Origin: Solirubrobacter sp044865965
Lineage (GTDB): Bacteria > Actinomycetota > Thermoleophilia > Solirubrobacterales > Solirubrobacteraceae
NCBI GenBank assembly: GCA_044865965.1
Contig: JBIOTP010000385.1
Coordinates: forward strand, 1 to 9,467
Length of the DNA stretch: 9,467 nt
Reading direction: 5' to 3'
Made by a program: the position numbers and the translations under genes. The notes beneath the pieces are model-generated. The model was not told the DNA's origin, did no database searches, and saw only the letters and a program-made list of their open reading frames with translations. Below are positions 1 to 6,560 of the stretch, piece after piece (within the stretch, counting starts at the first letter, position 1; each line of letters begins with the position of its first letter).

Positions 1-37
1 CCGCGGCGCTGTCAGCGGCTCCCGCCGCCGGCTTGTG

Positions 38-752
38 TCAGTCCACGCCGTCCGGCGCCTGCGAGCGGATCCACTCGCGCAGCGCGGTGTCGCCGACGCG
101 CGCGTAGACGCCCGGCTTGCCCGGCCGCCCGCAGCCCTCGCCGAAGCTCGTCGCGCCCACGACCTTCAGCGCGCCCGCGCCGGTGCGGCCGCACAGCGGC
201 CCGCCGGAGTCGCCCTGGCAGGTGTGTCGACCCCGCCCTGCGGGAAGCCCGCGCACACCATCGTCTTCGGGTCGAAGTCGCTGTAGGCGCCCGCGCAATA
301 GGCGTCCGTGGCGATCGGCACCTGCGCCTCCTGCAGCGTGTCGGGCAAGTCGCCGCCCTCGGACGTGGTGCCCCAGCCGACGATCGTCTCCATCGTGCCG
401 GGCGCCCACAGGGCGGTCTCGCCCGCCCCCGCGACCTTCGTCGGCGCCATCGTCGAGGCGCGCGAGAGGCGCAGCAGCGTGATGTCGTCGCCCGAGGTGG
501 CGAGGTAGTCGGGCTCGACGATCGCCTGCGCGACCGGCACCCGCTCGCCCTGCCCGGAGCGGTTCGAGCCGATGCGGACGTCGATCAGCGGGGCGGGCCA
601 GGCCGCCGGCGAGGCGACCGCGGCGCCGGTGACCGAGCCGCAGTGGCCGGCGGTCAGCACCCACGTGGCGCGATCAGCGTGCCCGTGCACAGGAAGCTCT
701 GTCCGAACGTGATCTCCGCGACCGCGGGATAGGCGCCCGCCGCGGCTTCATG
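38..752 (-). pseudogene. Degraded trypsin-like (S1 family) serine protease
   Basis: Three reading frames together spell one chymotrypsin-fold protease. From the 5' end on the minus strand they give AAAGAYPAVAEITF and CTGTLIAP, then WVLTAGHC (catalytic His) and DITLLRL (catalytic Asp), then TCQGDSGGPLC (catalytic Ser) with a VYARV...WI tail. The first switch, near 664-666, is one missing base between the codons of IAP and WVLTAGHC. The second, at 221-226, is two extra bases (a repeated AC on the coding strand). Removing them restores DTCQGDSGGP, with Asp six residues before the Ser, as expected for cleavage after Arg/Lys. The IVGG activation motif should lie just before EAAAGAYP, but VPDP is found there. 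There is no signal peptide, and the desaturase promoter begins at that point. Family members are normally secreted. Truncation plus two frameshifts fits a pseudogene; sequencing error could explain the frameshifts but not the missing N-terminus. Confidence 0.85.
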
Positions 753-810
753 TGGGTCGGGAACGCAGCTCAATACGCGAGCTTGCGGTTCCTGGCACAC
801 TTGCGCCCCG
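753..810 (+). promoter_or_regulatory. Short upstream region and probable promoter of the desaturase operon
   Basis: This 58-nt gap separates the 5' end of the protease remnant from the desaturase start. A -10-like CACACT at 796-801 lies 9 nt before the ATG at 811, and there is no Shine-Dalgarno sequence. This fits a leaderless or nearly leaderless message. I see no convincing -35 box. Confidence 0.35.
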
Positions 811-1740
811 ATGACCGCCGCCGCGCCCGTCGACGACGACGTCCAGCCCACGGCCAACGAGACGCGCGACCGGATCATCACCGGGATCGTGACCGTCGTG
901 CCGTTCCTCAGCCTCGGCTTCGTGGCCTGGGAGCTGTGGGCGCGGCTGCTCGGCTGGAGCGACATCGCGGTGTTCGCCATCATGTACGTCGGCACCGGCC
1001 TCGGCGTCACCGTCGGCTTCCATCGGCTGTTCACCCACCGCGCGTTCAAGACGACGCCGTGGATGCGCGGGGTGTTCGCGATCCTCGGCTCGGCGGCGAT
1101 CGAGGGCCCGGTCATCTCCTGGGTGGCCGACCACCGCAAGCACCACGCGTTCTCGGACAAGCCCGGCGACCCGCACTCGCCGCACGTCGACCACGGCGTC
1201 GGCCTGAGGGGCGCGCTGCGCGGGCTCCTGCACGCGCACGTGGGCTGGCTGTTCATCCACACGCACCGCGGCCGCAGGACGCGCTACGCGCCCGACCTGC
1301 TGGCGGACCCGGTCGTGCGCGCGGTCGACCGCACGTTCATCGTGTGGGCGATCGGGGGGCTCGCCGCCGCCTTCGGGCTCGGCGTCGCGATCGGCGGCAC
1401 CGTCTTCGAAGGGCTGACCGGCCTGCTGTGGGGCGGGGCGGTCCGGATGCTGGTCCTGCACCACGCGACCTACAGCATCAACTCGCTGTGCCACTTCTTC
1501 GGCCGCAGGCGCTTCAATACGCCCGACGAGTCGCGCAACCTCCTGTGGCTCGCGCCGCTCACCTTCGGCGAGGCATGGCACAACAACCACCACGCATTCC
1601 CCACCTCGGCGCGCCACGGGCTGCGCCCGTGGGAGATCGATCCGTCGGCGGCCGTGATCTGGGCGCTGGAGAAGGTCGGCCTCGCGTGGGACGTCGTCCG
1701 CATCTCGCCCGACCGCCAGGCCGCCAAGCTCACCGCGTGA
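811..1740 (+). CDS. Fatty acyl (delta-9-type) desaturase, membrane di-iron enzyme
   Basis: This 309-residue protein is a membrane fatty acid desaturase of the acyl-CoA/acyl-lipid delta-9 class. It carries the three histidine boxes that hold the di-iron centre: H71-RLFT-H76, H108-RK-HH112 and H257-NN-HH261. Extra conserved histidines sit in HHATYSINSLCH (217-228). Hydrophobic segments at about 22-46, 52-70, 84-103, 174-198 and 200-215 fit the usual four-helix integral membrane fold with the boxes facing the cytoplasm. Family members use O2 and a reductant to introduce a cis double bond. No ferredoxin or reductase gene is nearby, so electrons must come from elsewhere. The ATG at 811 gives a length typical of bacterial family members. 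Its stop overlaps the GTG of the next gene, so the two are translationally coupled. The substrate (CoA, ACP or phospholipid acyl chain) and bond position cannot be read from the sequence. Confidence 0.93.
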   Translation: MTAAAPVDDDVQPTANETRDRIITGIVTVVPFLSLGFVAWELWARLLGWSDIAVFAIMYVGTGLGVTVGFHRLFTHRAFKTTPWMRGVFAILGSAAIEGPVISWVADHRKHHAFSDKPGDPHSPHVDHGVGLRGALRGLLHAHVGWLFIHTHRGRRTRYAPDLLADPVVRAVDRTFIVWAIGGLAAAFGLGVAIGGTVFEGLTGLLWGGAVRMLVLHHATYSINSLCHFFGRRRFNTPDESRNLLWLAPLTFGEAWHNNHHAFPTSARHGLRPWEIDPSAAVIWALEKVGLAWDVVRISPDRQAAKLTA

Positions 1741-2936
1741 CCCCCACCGCCGAACTGCGGGACGCCTTGGAGGGCGCGCTGCCGGACCGCCCGTTCCGGG
1801 TGGAGCTGTGGGACGGCTCGGCGCTGGAGGCCACCAACGGCGGCGGGCCGACGTTCCGGGTCACGACGCCGCTCGCGCTCGGCCACGTGCTGCGGGCGCC
1901 CGGGGAGCTCGGGCTGGGCCGCGCGTACGTCAGCGGCGGGATCGAGGTCGACGACATCGACGCCACGCTCGAGCTGCTCGCGACCTGGAAGCCGGCGCCG
2001 GTCGACCGGCGCGCGAAGGCCGCGATCGCCGTCGCGGCGCTGAAGGCGGGCGCGCTGCGGGCGGCGCCGCGCGTGCCGGCCGCCGAGCTGCGCCCGCGCG
2101 GGCGGCGCCACAGCCTGCTGCGCGACCGGCGCGCGGTGCGCCATCACTACGACCTCTCCAACGAGTTCTTCGCGCTGTTCCTGGACGAGTCGATGACCTA
2201 CTCGTGCGGGATCTGGTCGCGCGGCGCGACGACGCTCGAGGAGGCGCAGCGCACGAAGCTCGAGCTGGTGTGCACGAAGCTCGGCCTGCGGGCGGGCGAC
2301 CGCGTGCTCGACGTCGGCTGCGGGTGGGGCTCGCTCGCGATCCACGCCGCCCGCGAGCACGGCGTGCACGTCACCGGCATCACGCTGTCAGAGCCCCAGG
2401 CGGCGCTCGCGCGCGAGCGGGCGGCGGCCGCCGGCGTGGGCGACCGGGTCGACATCCGCGTCATGGACTACCGCGAGATCGCGGGCGAGACGTTCGACGC
2501 GGTCGCCTCGATCGGCATGGTCGAGCACGTCGGCAGCGTGAACATCGACGCCTACGCGGCGCGGCTCGCGGCGCTGCTGCGCCCCGGCGGGAAGCTGCTC
2601 AACCACGGCATCGCGCGCCTGCGCGTGGGGGACCCAGAGGCGGGCGCGTTCTCGGAGCGCTACGTGTTCCCGGACGCCGCGCCGCTGCACCTGTCGCGGA
2701 TCGTGGCGGCGCTGGAGCGCGCCGGGCTGGCGGTCGACCACGCCGAGGGCTTCCCGCGCGACTACGCGCGCACCCTGCTCGAGTGGCAGCGCCGGTTCGA
2801 GAGCCGCATCGAGGAGGCGCGGCGGATCGGCGGGGACGAGCGCGTGCGCGTGTGGCGGGTCTTCCTGCGCGTCTCGCGGCGCGGCTTCGACTCCGGCTTC
2901 CTCTCGGTCTTCCAGGTGCGCGCGGCCCGGCCCTAG
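1737..2936 (+). CDS. Cyclopropane-fatty-acyl-phospholipid synthase family methyltransferase
   Basis: This 399-residue protein is a SAM-dependent enzyme of the CFA synthase/mycolic acid cyclopropane synthase family. It moves a one-carbon unit from S-adenosylmethionine to the double bond of membrane acyl chains. The start is the GTG at 1737, overlapping the desaturase stop as GTGA; the frame stays open far upstream, but that stretch is desaturase read out of frame. Residues 1-125 form the N-terminal lipid-binding region. The core starts at HHYDLSNEFF (136-145), followed by YSCGIW (155-160) and the SAM loop DVGCGWGSL (192-200). By alignment from memory with the E. coli enzyme, bicarbonate- and active-site residues are kept as C157, E263, H290 and Y343. 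The position of E. coli Cys354 appears to be Ser380. Pairing with a desaturase suggests the product is a cyclopropane or mid-chain methyl-branched (10-methyl) fatty acid; the sequence does not decide which. Its TAG stop lies inside the 2933-3133 element. Confidence 0.93.
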   Translation: MTPTAELRDALEGALPDRPFRVELWDGSALEATNGGGPTFRVTTPLALGHVLRAPGELGLGRAYVSGGIEVDDIDATLELLATWKPAPVDRRAKAAIAVAALKAGALRAAPRVPAAELRPRGRRHSLLRDRRAVRHHYDLSNEFFALFLDESMTYSCGIWSRGATTLEEAQRTKLELVCTKLGLRAGDRVLDVGCGWGSLAIHAAREHGVHVTGITLSEPQAALARERAAAAGVGDRVDIRVMDYREIAGETFDAVASIGMVEHVGSVNIDAYAARLAALLRPGGKLLNHGIARLRVGDPEAGAFSERYVFPDAAPLHLSRIVAALERAGLAVDHAEGFPRDYARTLLEWQRRFESRIEEARRIGGDERVRVWRVFLRVSRRGFDSGFLSVFQVRAARP

Positions 2937-3133
2937 CGGTTCCGTCCGTGGGTCCGGCGCATAACCCGGTGGAGTCCGGGTCGTGTCTGCCGGTGCACGG
3001 CAGGCGCTCGCATGCTGGTGGCACGTGTGCGCCTGCCGGGTGCCGCCCGAGGCGAAGCCGGTGGCGAGCCGAAGGCGAGACAGGACGGGCCGGGCCCGCC
3101 GGAATGCGTCGTACCTGCGGACGGGGCCGCTAG
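2933..3133 (+). repeat. 201-nt inverted-repeat element, candidate structured RNA
   Basis: The ends are CTAGCGGTTCCGTCC (2933-2947) and GGACGGGGCCGCTAG (3119-3133). Pairing continues inward to 2962/3104, giving 30 positions with one mismatch (C2954 with T3112) and five G-U pairs. Inside lie a hairpin ACCCGG/CCGGGT at 2964-2969/2976-2981, a 9-position helix 2980-2988/3078-3086 with one mismatch, and a 17-position helix 2991-3007/3029-3045 with one mismatch and two G-U pairs. CTGCCG at 2987-2992 can also pair with CGGCAG at 2998-3003, which would compete with that helix. All G-U pairs are G-U only in the plus-strand transcript. The element covers the stop codons of the synthase (2934-2936) and the convergent small membrane protein (3130-3132). 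It matches no RNA class I know. It could be a structured 3' region or terminator, a free-standing RNA, or a MITE-like element. The inverted repeat is seen directly; its function is inferred. Confidence 0.75.
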
Positions 3134-3357
3134 CGCAGCGTGCGGCGCAGCAGCATGAAGCAGATCGCCGCGAGCACGAGCGCGAGGAGAGGCCAGCCCA
3201 TGCCGAAGCTGGTGAAGATGGCCAGCACGATGCCGGCGATGCCGACCAGGCCCAACGCGCCGGTGGCCAGCACGAGCCGGTAGGCGCGTGCCTCGCGCTG
3301 CTTGCGGGTGGGGCGCGACGGCCGCCGGCGCTCGATGTCGCTCATGGCATCCATCAT
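3130..3357 (-). CDS. Small membrane protein with basic N-terminus and two hydrophobic segments
   Basis: This protein of about 75 residues has a basic, Arg-rich cytoplasmic head (RRRPSRPTRKQREARAY), then hydrophobic segments at about 27-48 and 54-70, and ends in LLRRTLR. The layout is a short helical-hairpin membrane protein with both ends probably in the cytoplasm. I do not recognise a named family. The ATG at 3357 is preferred because GAGGT (3364-3368) stands 6 nt upstream; an in-frame ATG at 3345 would give 71 residues. The frame is also open further upstream to an ATG at 3489, and that stretch has coding-like composition (reported as a finding). Its TAG lies in the right arm of the 2933-3133 element. 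It is divergent from the MmgE/PrpD gene and convergent with the lipid operon. Confidence 0.7.
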   Translation of the reverse strand: MMDAMSDIERRRPSRPTRKQREARAYRLVLATGALGLVGIAGIVLAIFTSFGMGWPLLALVLAAICFMLLRRTLR

Positions 3358-3505
3358 GCCATGACCTCGCGTGCGTCGGGCGGTCAGCGCGACCGGCGTC
3401 AGGTCCAGCAGCGGGACCAGGGCGCCCTCGACCAACGCCGGATCGGGCTCGAGCGCCGTCCCGACGAGCGCCGGCCGCGGCGGACGCATCGCGGACGCCC
3501 CCGGC

Positions 3506-3511
3506 TACCCT
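3506..3511 (+). promoter_or_regulatory. Probable -10 element of the MmgE/PrpD gene
   Basis: TACCCT lies exactly 7 nt before the GTG at 3519, and no Shine-Dalgarno is present, which suggests transcription starts at the start codon. No good -35 box is visible. The rest of 3358-3518 contains only the upstream open stretch on the minus strand. Confidence 0.4.
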
Positions 3512-3518
3512 CGCGGGC

Positions 3519-4673
3519 GTGGTCGCCGACGCCTATCGCAGCGCGCTGCTGGACTGGCTCGCGTGCGCCGCCGGGGGCTGGGACGAGCCGGCGCCGCGCG
3601 CGGCCCGCGCGGCCGGCGACGGGCTGCTGGAGCGGGTCGCCGCGCTCGGGGCCGCCGGCCACGTGCTCGACTTCGACGACACGTTTCTGCCGGGCATCGC
3701 GCACCTGAGCGCGCCGGTCGCGCCCGCGGCCCTGTGCGTCGCCGCCGCCGCCGGCGCCACGGTGGGCGACGTGCTCGCCGCGCACGCCGCGGGCTTCGAG
3801 GCGACCGGCGCGCTGGCCGCCGCCTCCCATCCCGCGCTCTACGACCGCGGCTTCCACCCGACCTCGGCGTGCGGCGTGGTCGGCGCCGCGGTCGCCGCCG
3901 CGCGGCTGCTGGAGGCGCCGGAGGACTCCGCGGTCGCGCTCGCCATCCTGCGCGCCGGCGGGCTGCGCGCGGCGTTCGGGTCGGACGGCAAGTCGCTCCA
4001 GGTCGGCCTCGCGGCGGCGGCGGGCGTCGCCGCCGCCCGCCTGGCCGCCGCCGGCGCGTCGGCGCCGCGGGGCCGCGTCACCGCCGCCTGGCACGACGCC
4101 TACGGCGGCGCCTGGGGCGATCCCGACCCGTCCGCCCCGGCCGTGGGCGAGAACTGGATCAAGGCCTGGCCGTGCTGCCTGCAGACGCACGGCGCGATCG
4201 AGTGCGCGGCGTCGGTGGGCGAGGTCCCCGACGGCCCGCTCGTGGTCATCGCGCACCCCGTATCGCGCCAGGCGGCCGGGTACGACGACGTCGAGACCCC
4301 GCTGCAGGCGAAGTTCTCGATCCCCTACACGACCGCGTTCACGCTCCTGCACGGACCGCCCGGCGTAGCGAGCTTCGCGGCGGTCGACCCGGAGGCGCGG
4401 GCGCTCGCCGCCGAGCGGATCCGCGTGCGCACGGACCGGGCGCTGCGCGAGTCGGAGTTCGTCCTGCTGGCGGGCGGCGCGGAGGTCGCGCGCGTCGGCG
4501 CCGCGCGCGGCTCGCCCGAGCGCCCGCTGTCGGCGGAGGAGCTCGCCGCCAAGGTCCGGGGCCTGGCCGGCGACGGGCTGGAAGGCGCGCTGGACGATCC
4601 CGCGCGGCCGGCGGCGGAGGTGCTCGCCGCACTGGAAGGCTTGAACCGGTCCCGAACGTGGAATCCCGTCTGA
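3519..4673 (+). CDS. MmgE/PrpD family protein
   Basis: This 384-residue protein belongs to the MmgE/PrpD superfamily, which includes 2-methylcitrate dehydratase, cis-aconitate decarboxylase and many members of unknown substrate. Visible family features are H48-xx-D51-F-DD54 (HVLDFDD), the Gly/Ala-rich helical domain with RGFHPTSACG (110-119), the FGSDGKSLQVGLAAAAG segment (153-169), KAWPCCLQTHGAIE (215-228) and LQAKFSIPYTTAF (262-274). These match the all-helical domain followed by the smaller alpha/beta domain. The protein is shorter than the usual roughly 450 residues, mostly at the N-terminus. The GTG at 3519 is chosen because it follows TACCCT by 7 nt; upstream sequence in this frame is low-complexity Arg/Pro/Ala text without family features. 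No prpB or prpC partner is adjacent, so a methylcitrate-cycle role is not supported and the substrate is unknown. Confidence 0.88.
   Translation: MVADAYRSALLDWLACAAGGWDEPAPRAARAAGDGLLERVAALGAAGHVLDFDDTFLPGIAHLSAPVAPAALCVAAAAGATVGDVLAAHAAGFEATGALAAASHPALYDRGFHPTSACGVVGAAVAAARLLEAPEDSAVALAILRAGGLRAAFGSDGKSLQVGLAAAAGVAAARLAAAGASAPRGRVTAAWHDAYGGAWGDPDPSAPAVGENWIKAWPCCLQTHGAIECAASVGEVPDGPLVVIAHPVSRQAAGYDDVETPLQAKFSIPYTTAFTLLHGPPGVASFAAVDPEARALAAERIRVRTDRALRESEFVLLAGGAEVARVGAARGSPERPLSAEELAAKVRGLAGDGLEGALDDPARPAAEVLAALEGLNRSRTWNPV
4641..4669 (+). promoter_or_regulatory. Possible internal promoter for membrane protein A
   Basis: TTGAAC (4641-4646), a 17-nt spacer and TCCCGT (4664-4669) stand 7 nt before the ATG at 4677, inside the end of the MmgE/PrpD gene. 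The -35 box is good and the -10 box is poor. Co-transcription with the upstream gene is equally possible, since only 3 nt separate its stop from the ATG. Confidence 0.25.
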
Positions 4674-4676
4674 GGC

Positions 4677-5480
4677 ATGGATCGCTACGACCCCTTTGGA
4701 CGCCTCATCGACGAGGAGGGACCCCGTCCCGCCGTCTTCGCACCGCCACCGACGGGATCCCCGATCCCGCTCGACGAGCCGCCCCGCCCCGAATGGATGC
4801 CCGGCTGGGGCGCGACGCCCGACCCCCGCCCGCCGGAGCCGGGGAAGCTGCCCATCATCATCCCCGCGGTCATCACGCTCGTGCTGCTGGTGGCCGGGCT
4901 GGCCGCCTTCGCCCTGGTCAGCGCCGGCGGGGGCGAGCAGGCCTCGGGCGGGCGGGCCGGGCGCGTCGCGCCGGCCGAGACCCCCGCGCCGACCGTCACG
5001 CCGGGCTCGGAGCCGGCCCGTGACGCGCCGCGGGGCCTCGAGCGCGGCTCGATGCTCCTCGCGGCCAACCTCGAGAGCGCGATCGAGCGCGGCATGCGCC
5101 GCGTCCGGCGCACGCCCCACGGCGCGCTCGACGGCCTGGTGATCAACACCGACTCGATCGACATCCAGTTCCAGCCGTACCACGGGCGCCGCCACGGCGT
5201 GCTGGTCCGCGACGACGGCTCGACGTTCGTCAGCAGCTTCAAGCAGCAGGGCCCGGCGCATACGGAGAGCTTCTCGCTCAACAGCGTGCGGACGGGCGTG
5301 CCCGAGCGCTTCGTCCGCGCGGCGGCCAAGCGCATCAACCGGCCGGTCGACACCGTCGTGAGCCTGACGTTCCTGAAGTCCGGCGGCGAGCTGATCTGGT
5401 TCGCGCACTTCGACGGCTACAAGGGCGACGTCCGCGCGGACGTCGCCGGCAACATCACCCGGGCGGTCGAGTACCCCTAG
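4677..5480 (+). CDS. Membrane protein A: FGR-motif, Pro-rich, single-pass protein (paralogue of 6957-7790)
   Basis: I do not recognise a named family for this 267-residue protein. It begins with a short motif DPFGRLIDEE (5-14), followed by a Pro-rich, probably disordered cytoplasmic segment to about 55, one transmembrane helix at about 58-81, a Thr/Pro-rich linker (98-117) and a folded C-terminal domain from PRGL (118-121) to the end. The C-terminal domain has alternating strand-like segments: GLVINTDSIDIQF, HGVLVRDD, TVVSLTFLK and LIWFAHFDGYKGDV. Membrane protein B at 6957-7790 shares the same order of parts and aligned motifs, so they are paralogues. The expected topology is N-terminus inside and C-terminal domain outside. 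The gene starts 3 nt after the MmgE/PrpD stop, and its own TAG (5478-5480) lies in the palindrome at 5477-5508. Any function would be a guess; an anchored envelope protein with a cytoplasmic docking motif is one reading. Confidence 0.85.
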   Translation: MDRYDPFGRLIDEEGPRPAVFAPPPTGSPIPLDEPPRPEWMPGWGATPDPRPPEPGKLPIIIPAVITLVLLVAGLAAFALVSAGGGEQASGGRAGRVAPAETPAPTVTPGSEPARDAPRGLERGSMLLAANLESAIERGMRRVRRTPHGALDGLVINTDSIDIQFQPYHGRRHGVLVRDDGSTFVSSFKQQGPAHTESFSLNSVRTGVPERFVRAAAKRINRPVDTVVSLTFLKSGGELIWFAHFDGYKGDVRADVAGNITRAVEYP

Positions 5481-5508
5481 CGGCCCCGTCCGTGGACGGA
5501 ACCGCTAG
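5477..5508. terminator. Palindrome shared by two convergent stop codons, short form of the 2933-3133 element
   Basis: CTAGCGG (5477-5483) pairs with CCGCTAG (5502-5508), and CCGTC (5486-5490) with GACGG (5495-5499). A CC/AA internal step (5484-5485 with 5500-5501) separates them, and CGTG forms the loop. In minus-strand RNA that step becomes two G-U pairs, so the hairpin folds best at the end of the nitronate monooxygenase message. Stop codons of both convergent genes lie in the left arm (5477-5479 minus, 5478-5480 plus). No T-tract follows on either side, so it is not a textbook intrinsic terminator. Confidence 0.65.
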
Positions 5509-6541
5509 CCGCCTGCTGCAGCGCCTCGCGGGCCTCGCGGGCCAGCCGGCGGACGAGCTCGCCCGCCGGCTCCTCGGTGGCCAGCGGGTGGGCCTGCCCG
5601 GCCCAGAGGTTGACGCCGTCGGCGTCGCCCTCCGCACGCGCGGCGGCGCGCAGGGGCGCCGTGACGTAGTGGAGGTCCGGGTAGGCGCTGGGCGCGCCCC
5701 TGCCGTGCTCGCGCATGAACCGGTTGACGATCCCGCGCGCCGTGCGGCCGGTGAACGCGCGCGTCACGGCGGTCGTCCCGCCGGCCTGCAGCGCGGCCCG
5801 GTGGGCGGGCGCGGTGCCGGCCTCCGGGGTGAGCATGAACGCGGTCCCGAGCGCGGCGGCGGCGGCGCCGGCCGCCAGCACGGCCGCGACGGCGCGGCCG
5901 GTGACGATGCCGCCGGCGGCCACCATCGGCAGGCCGGACGCCGCGCGGACGAGCTGCAGCAGCGCGAGCAGGCCGATGTCGCCCGGCGCCGCGTCGTCGA
6001 ACGAGCCGCGGTGCCCGCCCGCCTCGACGCCCTGCACCACCAGCGCGTCGGCCCCCGCCCGCTCGGCGGCGCGCGCCTCCTCCGGTGTGGTCACCGTCAC
6101 CCATACGGCGGCCCCGGTGGCGTGGAGCCGCTCGACCTCCGCAGCCGCGGGGCAGCCGAACGTGAACGACGCGACCGGCAGGCGCGCCTCAGCGAACAGC
6201 GCCAGCTTGGCCGCCCAGCCGTCGTCGTCGTGGCGCGGCTCGCCGGGCGCCGCCCGGTAGCGCTCCGCCTCTCCGGCGAGCGAGGCCGCAAAGCGCTCCA
6301 CCGCGGCCGCGTCGGCGGCCGGCCCGGGAGGCGCGAAGGCGTTCACGCCGAACGGCCGGCCGGTGCGCGCCCGCACCGCGCCGATGTCGTCGCGCACGGT
6401 GTCGACCGCCTTGTAGCCGGCGGCCACGAACCCCAGCCCGCCGGCCTCCGACACCGCGGCGGCCAGCGCGGGCGTCGACGGCCCGCCGGCCAGCGGCGCC
6501 TGCACGATCGGGTGCTCGAGCTCCGACAGCGAGAAGATCAT
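5477..6541 (-). CDS. Nitronate monooxygenase (2-nitropropane dioxygenase family), FMN-dependent
   Basis: This 354-residue TIM-barrel flavoprotein has the marks of class I nitronate monooxygenase: PIVQAPLAGG (11-20) with the following PALAAAVSEAGGLGF stretch, VVQGVEAGGHRGSF (168-181) with the likely catalytic His177, the phosphate-binding PMVAAGGIVTG (205-215), and AALGTAFMLTPEAG (229-242). The family oxidises propionate 3-nitronate and other alkyl nitronates with O2 and is thought to act in detoxification; related enoyl reductases share the fold. The ATG at 6541 lies 19 nt after the VOC gene stop, with no strong ribosome-binding site, so it probably depends on the upstream gene. The last ten residues (SGSVHGRGR and the residue before) are encoded by the palindrome at 5477-5508. 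The reading frame passes through its first CTAG as GCT-AGC and stops at the second, so this tail is an add-on from the repeat. Confidence 0.92.
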   Translation of the reverse strand: MIFSLSELEHPIVQAPLAGGPSTPALAAAVSEAGGLGFVAAGYKAVDTVRDDIGAVRARTGRPFGVNAFAPPGPAADAAAVERFAASLAGEAERYRAAPGEPRHDDDGWAAKLALFAEARLPVASFTFGCPAAAEVERLHATGAAVWVTVTTPEEARAAERAGADALVVQGVEAGGHRGSFDDAAPGDIGLLALLQLVRAASGLPMVAAGGIVTGRAVAAVLAAGAAAAALGTAFMLTPEAGTAPAHRAALQAGGTTAVTRAFTGRTARGIVNRFMREHGRGAPSAYPDLHYVTAPLRAAARAEGDADGVNLWAGQAHPLATEEPAGELVRRLAREAREALQQAASGSVHGRGR

Positions 6542-6560
6542 CGGCGCGGACGCTCGGAGC

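Noticed and set aside
1..37. Possible gene end or regulatory site at the left edge
   Set aside because: Only 37 GC-rich bases with no clear stem or coding signal; nothing can be supported.
748..1617. A 289-codon minus-strand open frame over the desaturase
   Set aside because: Arg/Ala/Glu-rich shadow of the desaturase without motifs.
750..1736. Upstream in-frame extension of the synthase frame to an ATG at 750
   Set aside because: It is the desaturase gene read out of frame; synthase homology begins after 1737, and the GTGA overlap gives the natural start.
2948..3118. RNase P RNA, tmRNA or cobalamin riboswitch in the interior of the 201-nt element
   Set aside because: A GGAGTCCGGGT run recalls RNase P, but the other conserved blocks are missing. 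The length is too short, and there is no tRNA-like or B12-box sequence.
2933..3133. Integron attC site
   Set aside because: The ends lack the GTTRRRY/RYYYAAC core sites, and no integrase gene is present.
3399..5408. A 669-codon open frame on the minus strand over the MmgE/PrpD gene and membrane protein A
   Set aside because: Arg/Gly/Ala-rich text with no family motifs, an antisense shadow of two well-supported plus-strand genes in high-GC DNA.
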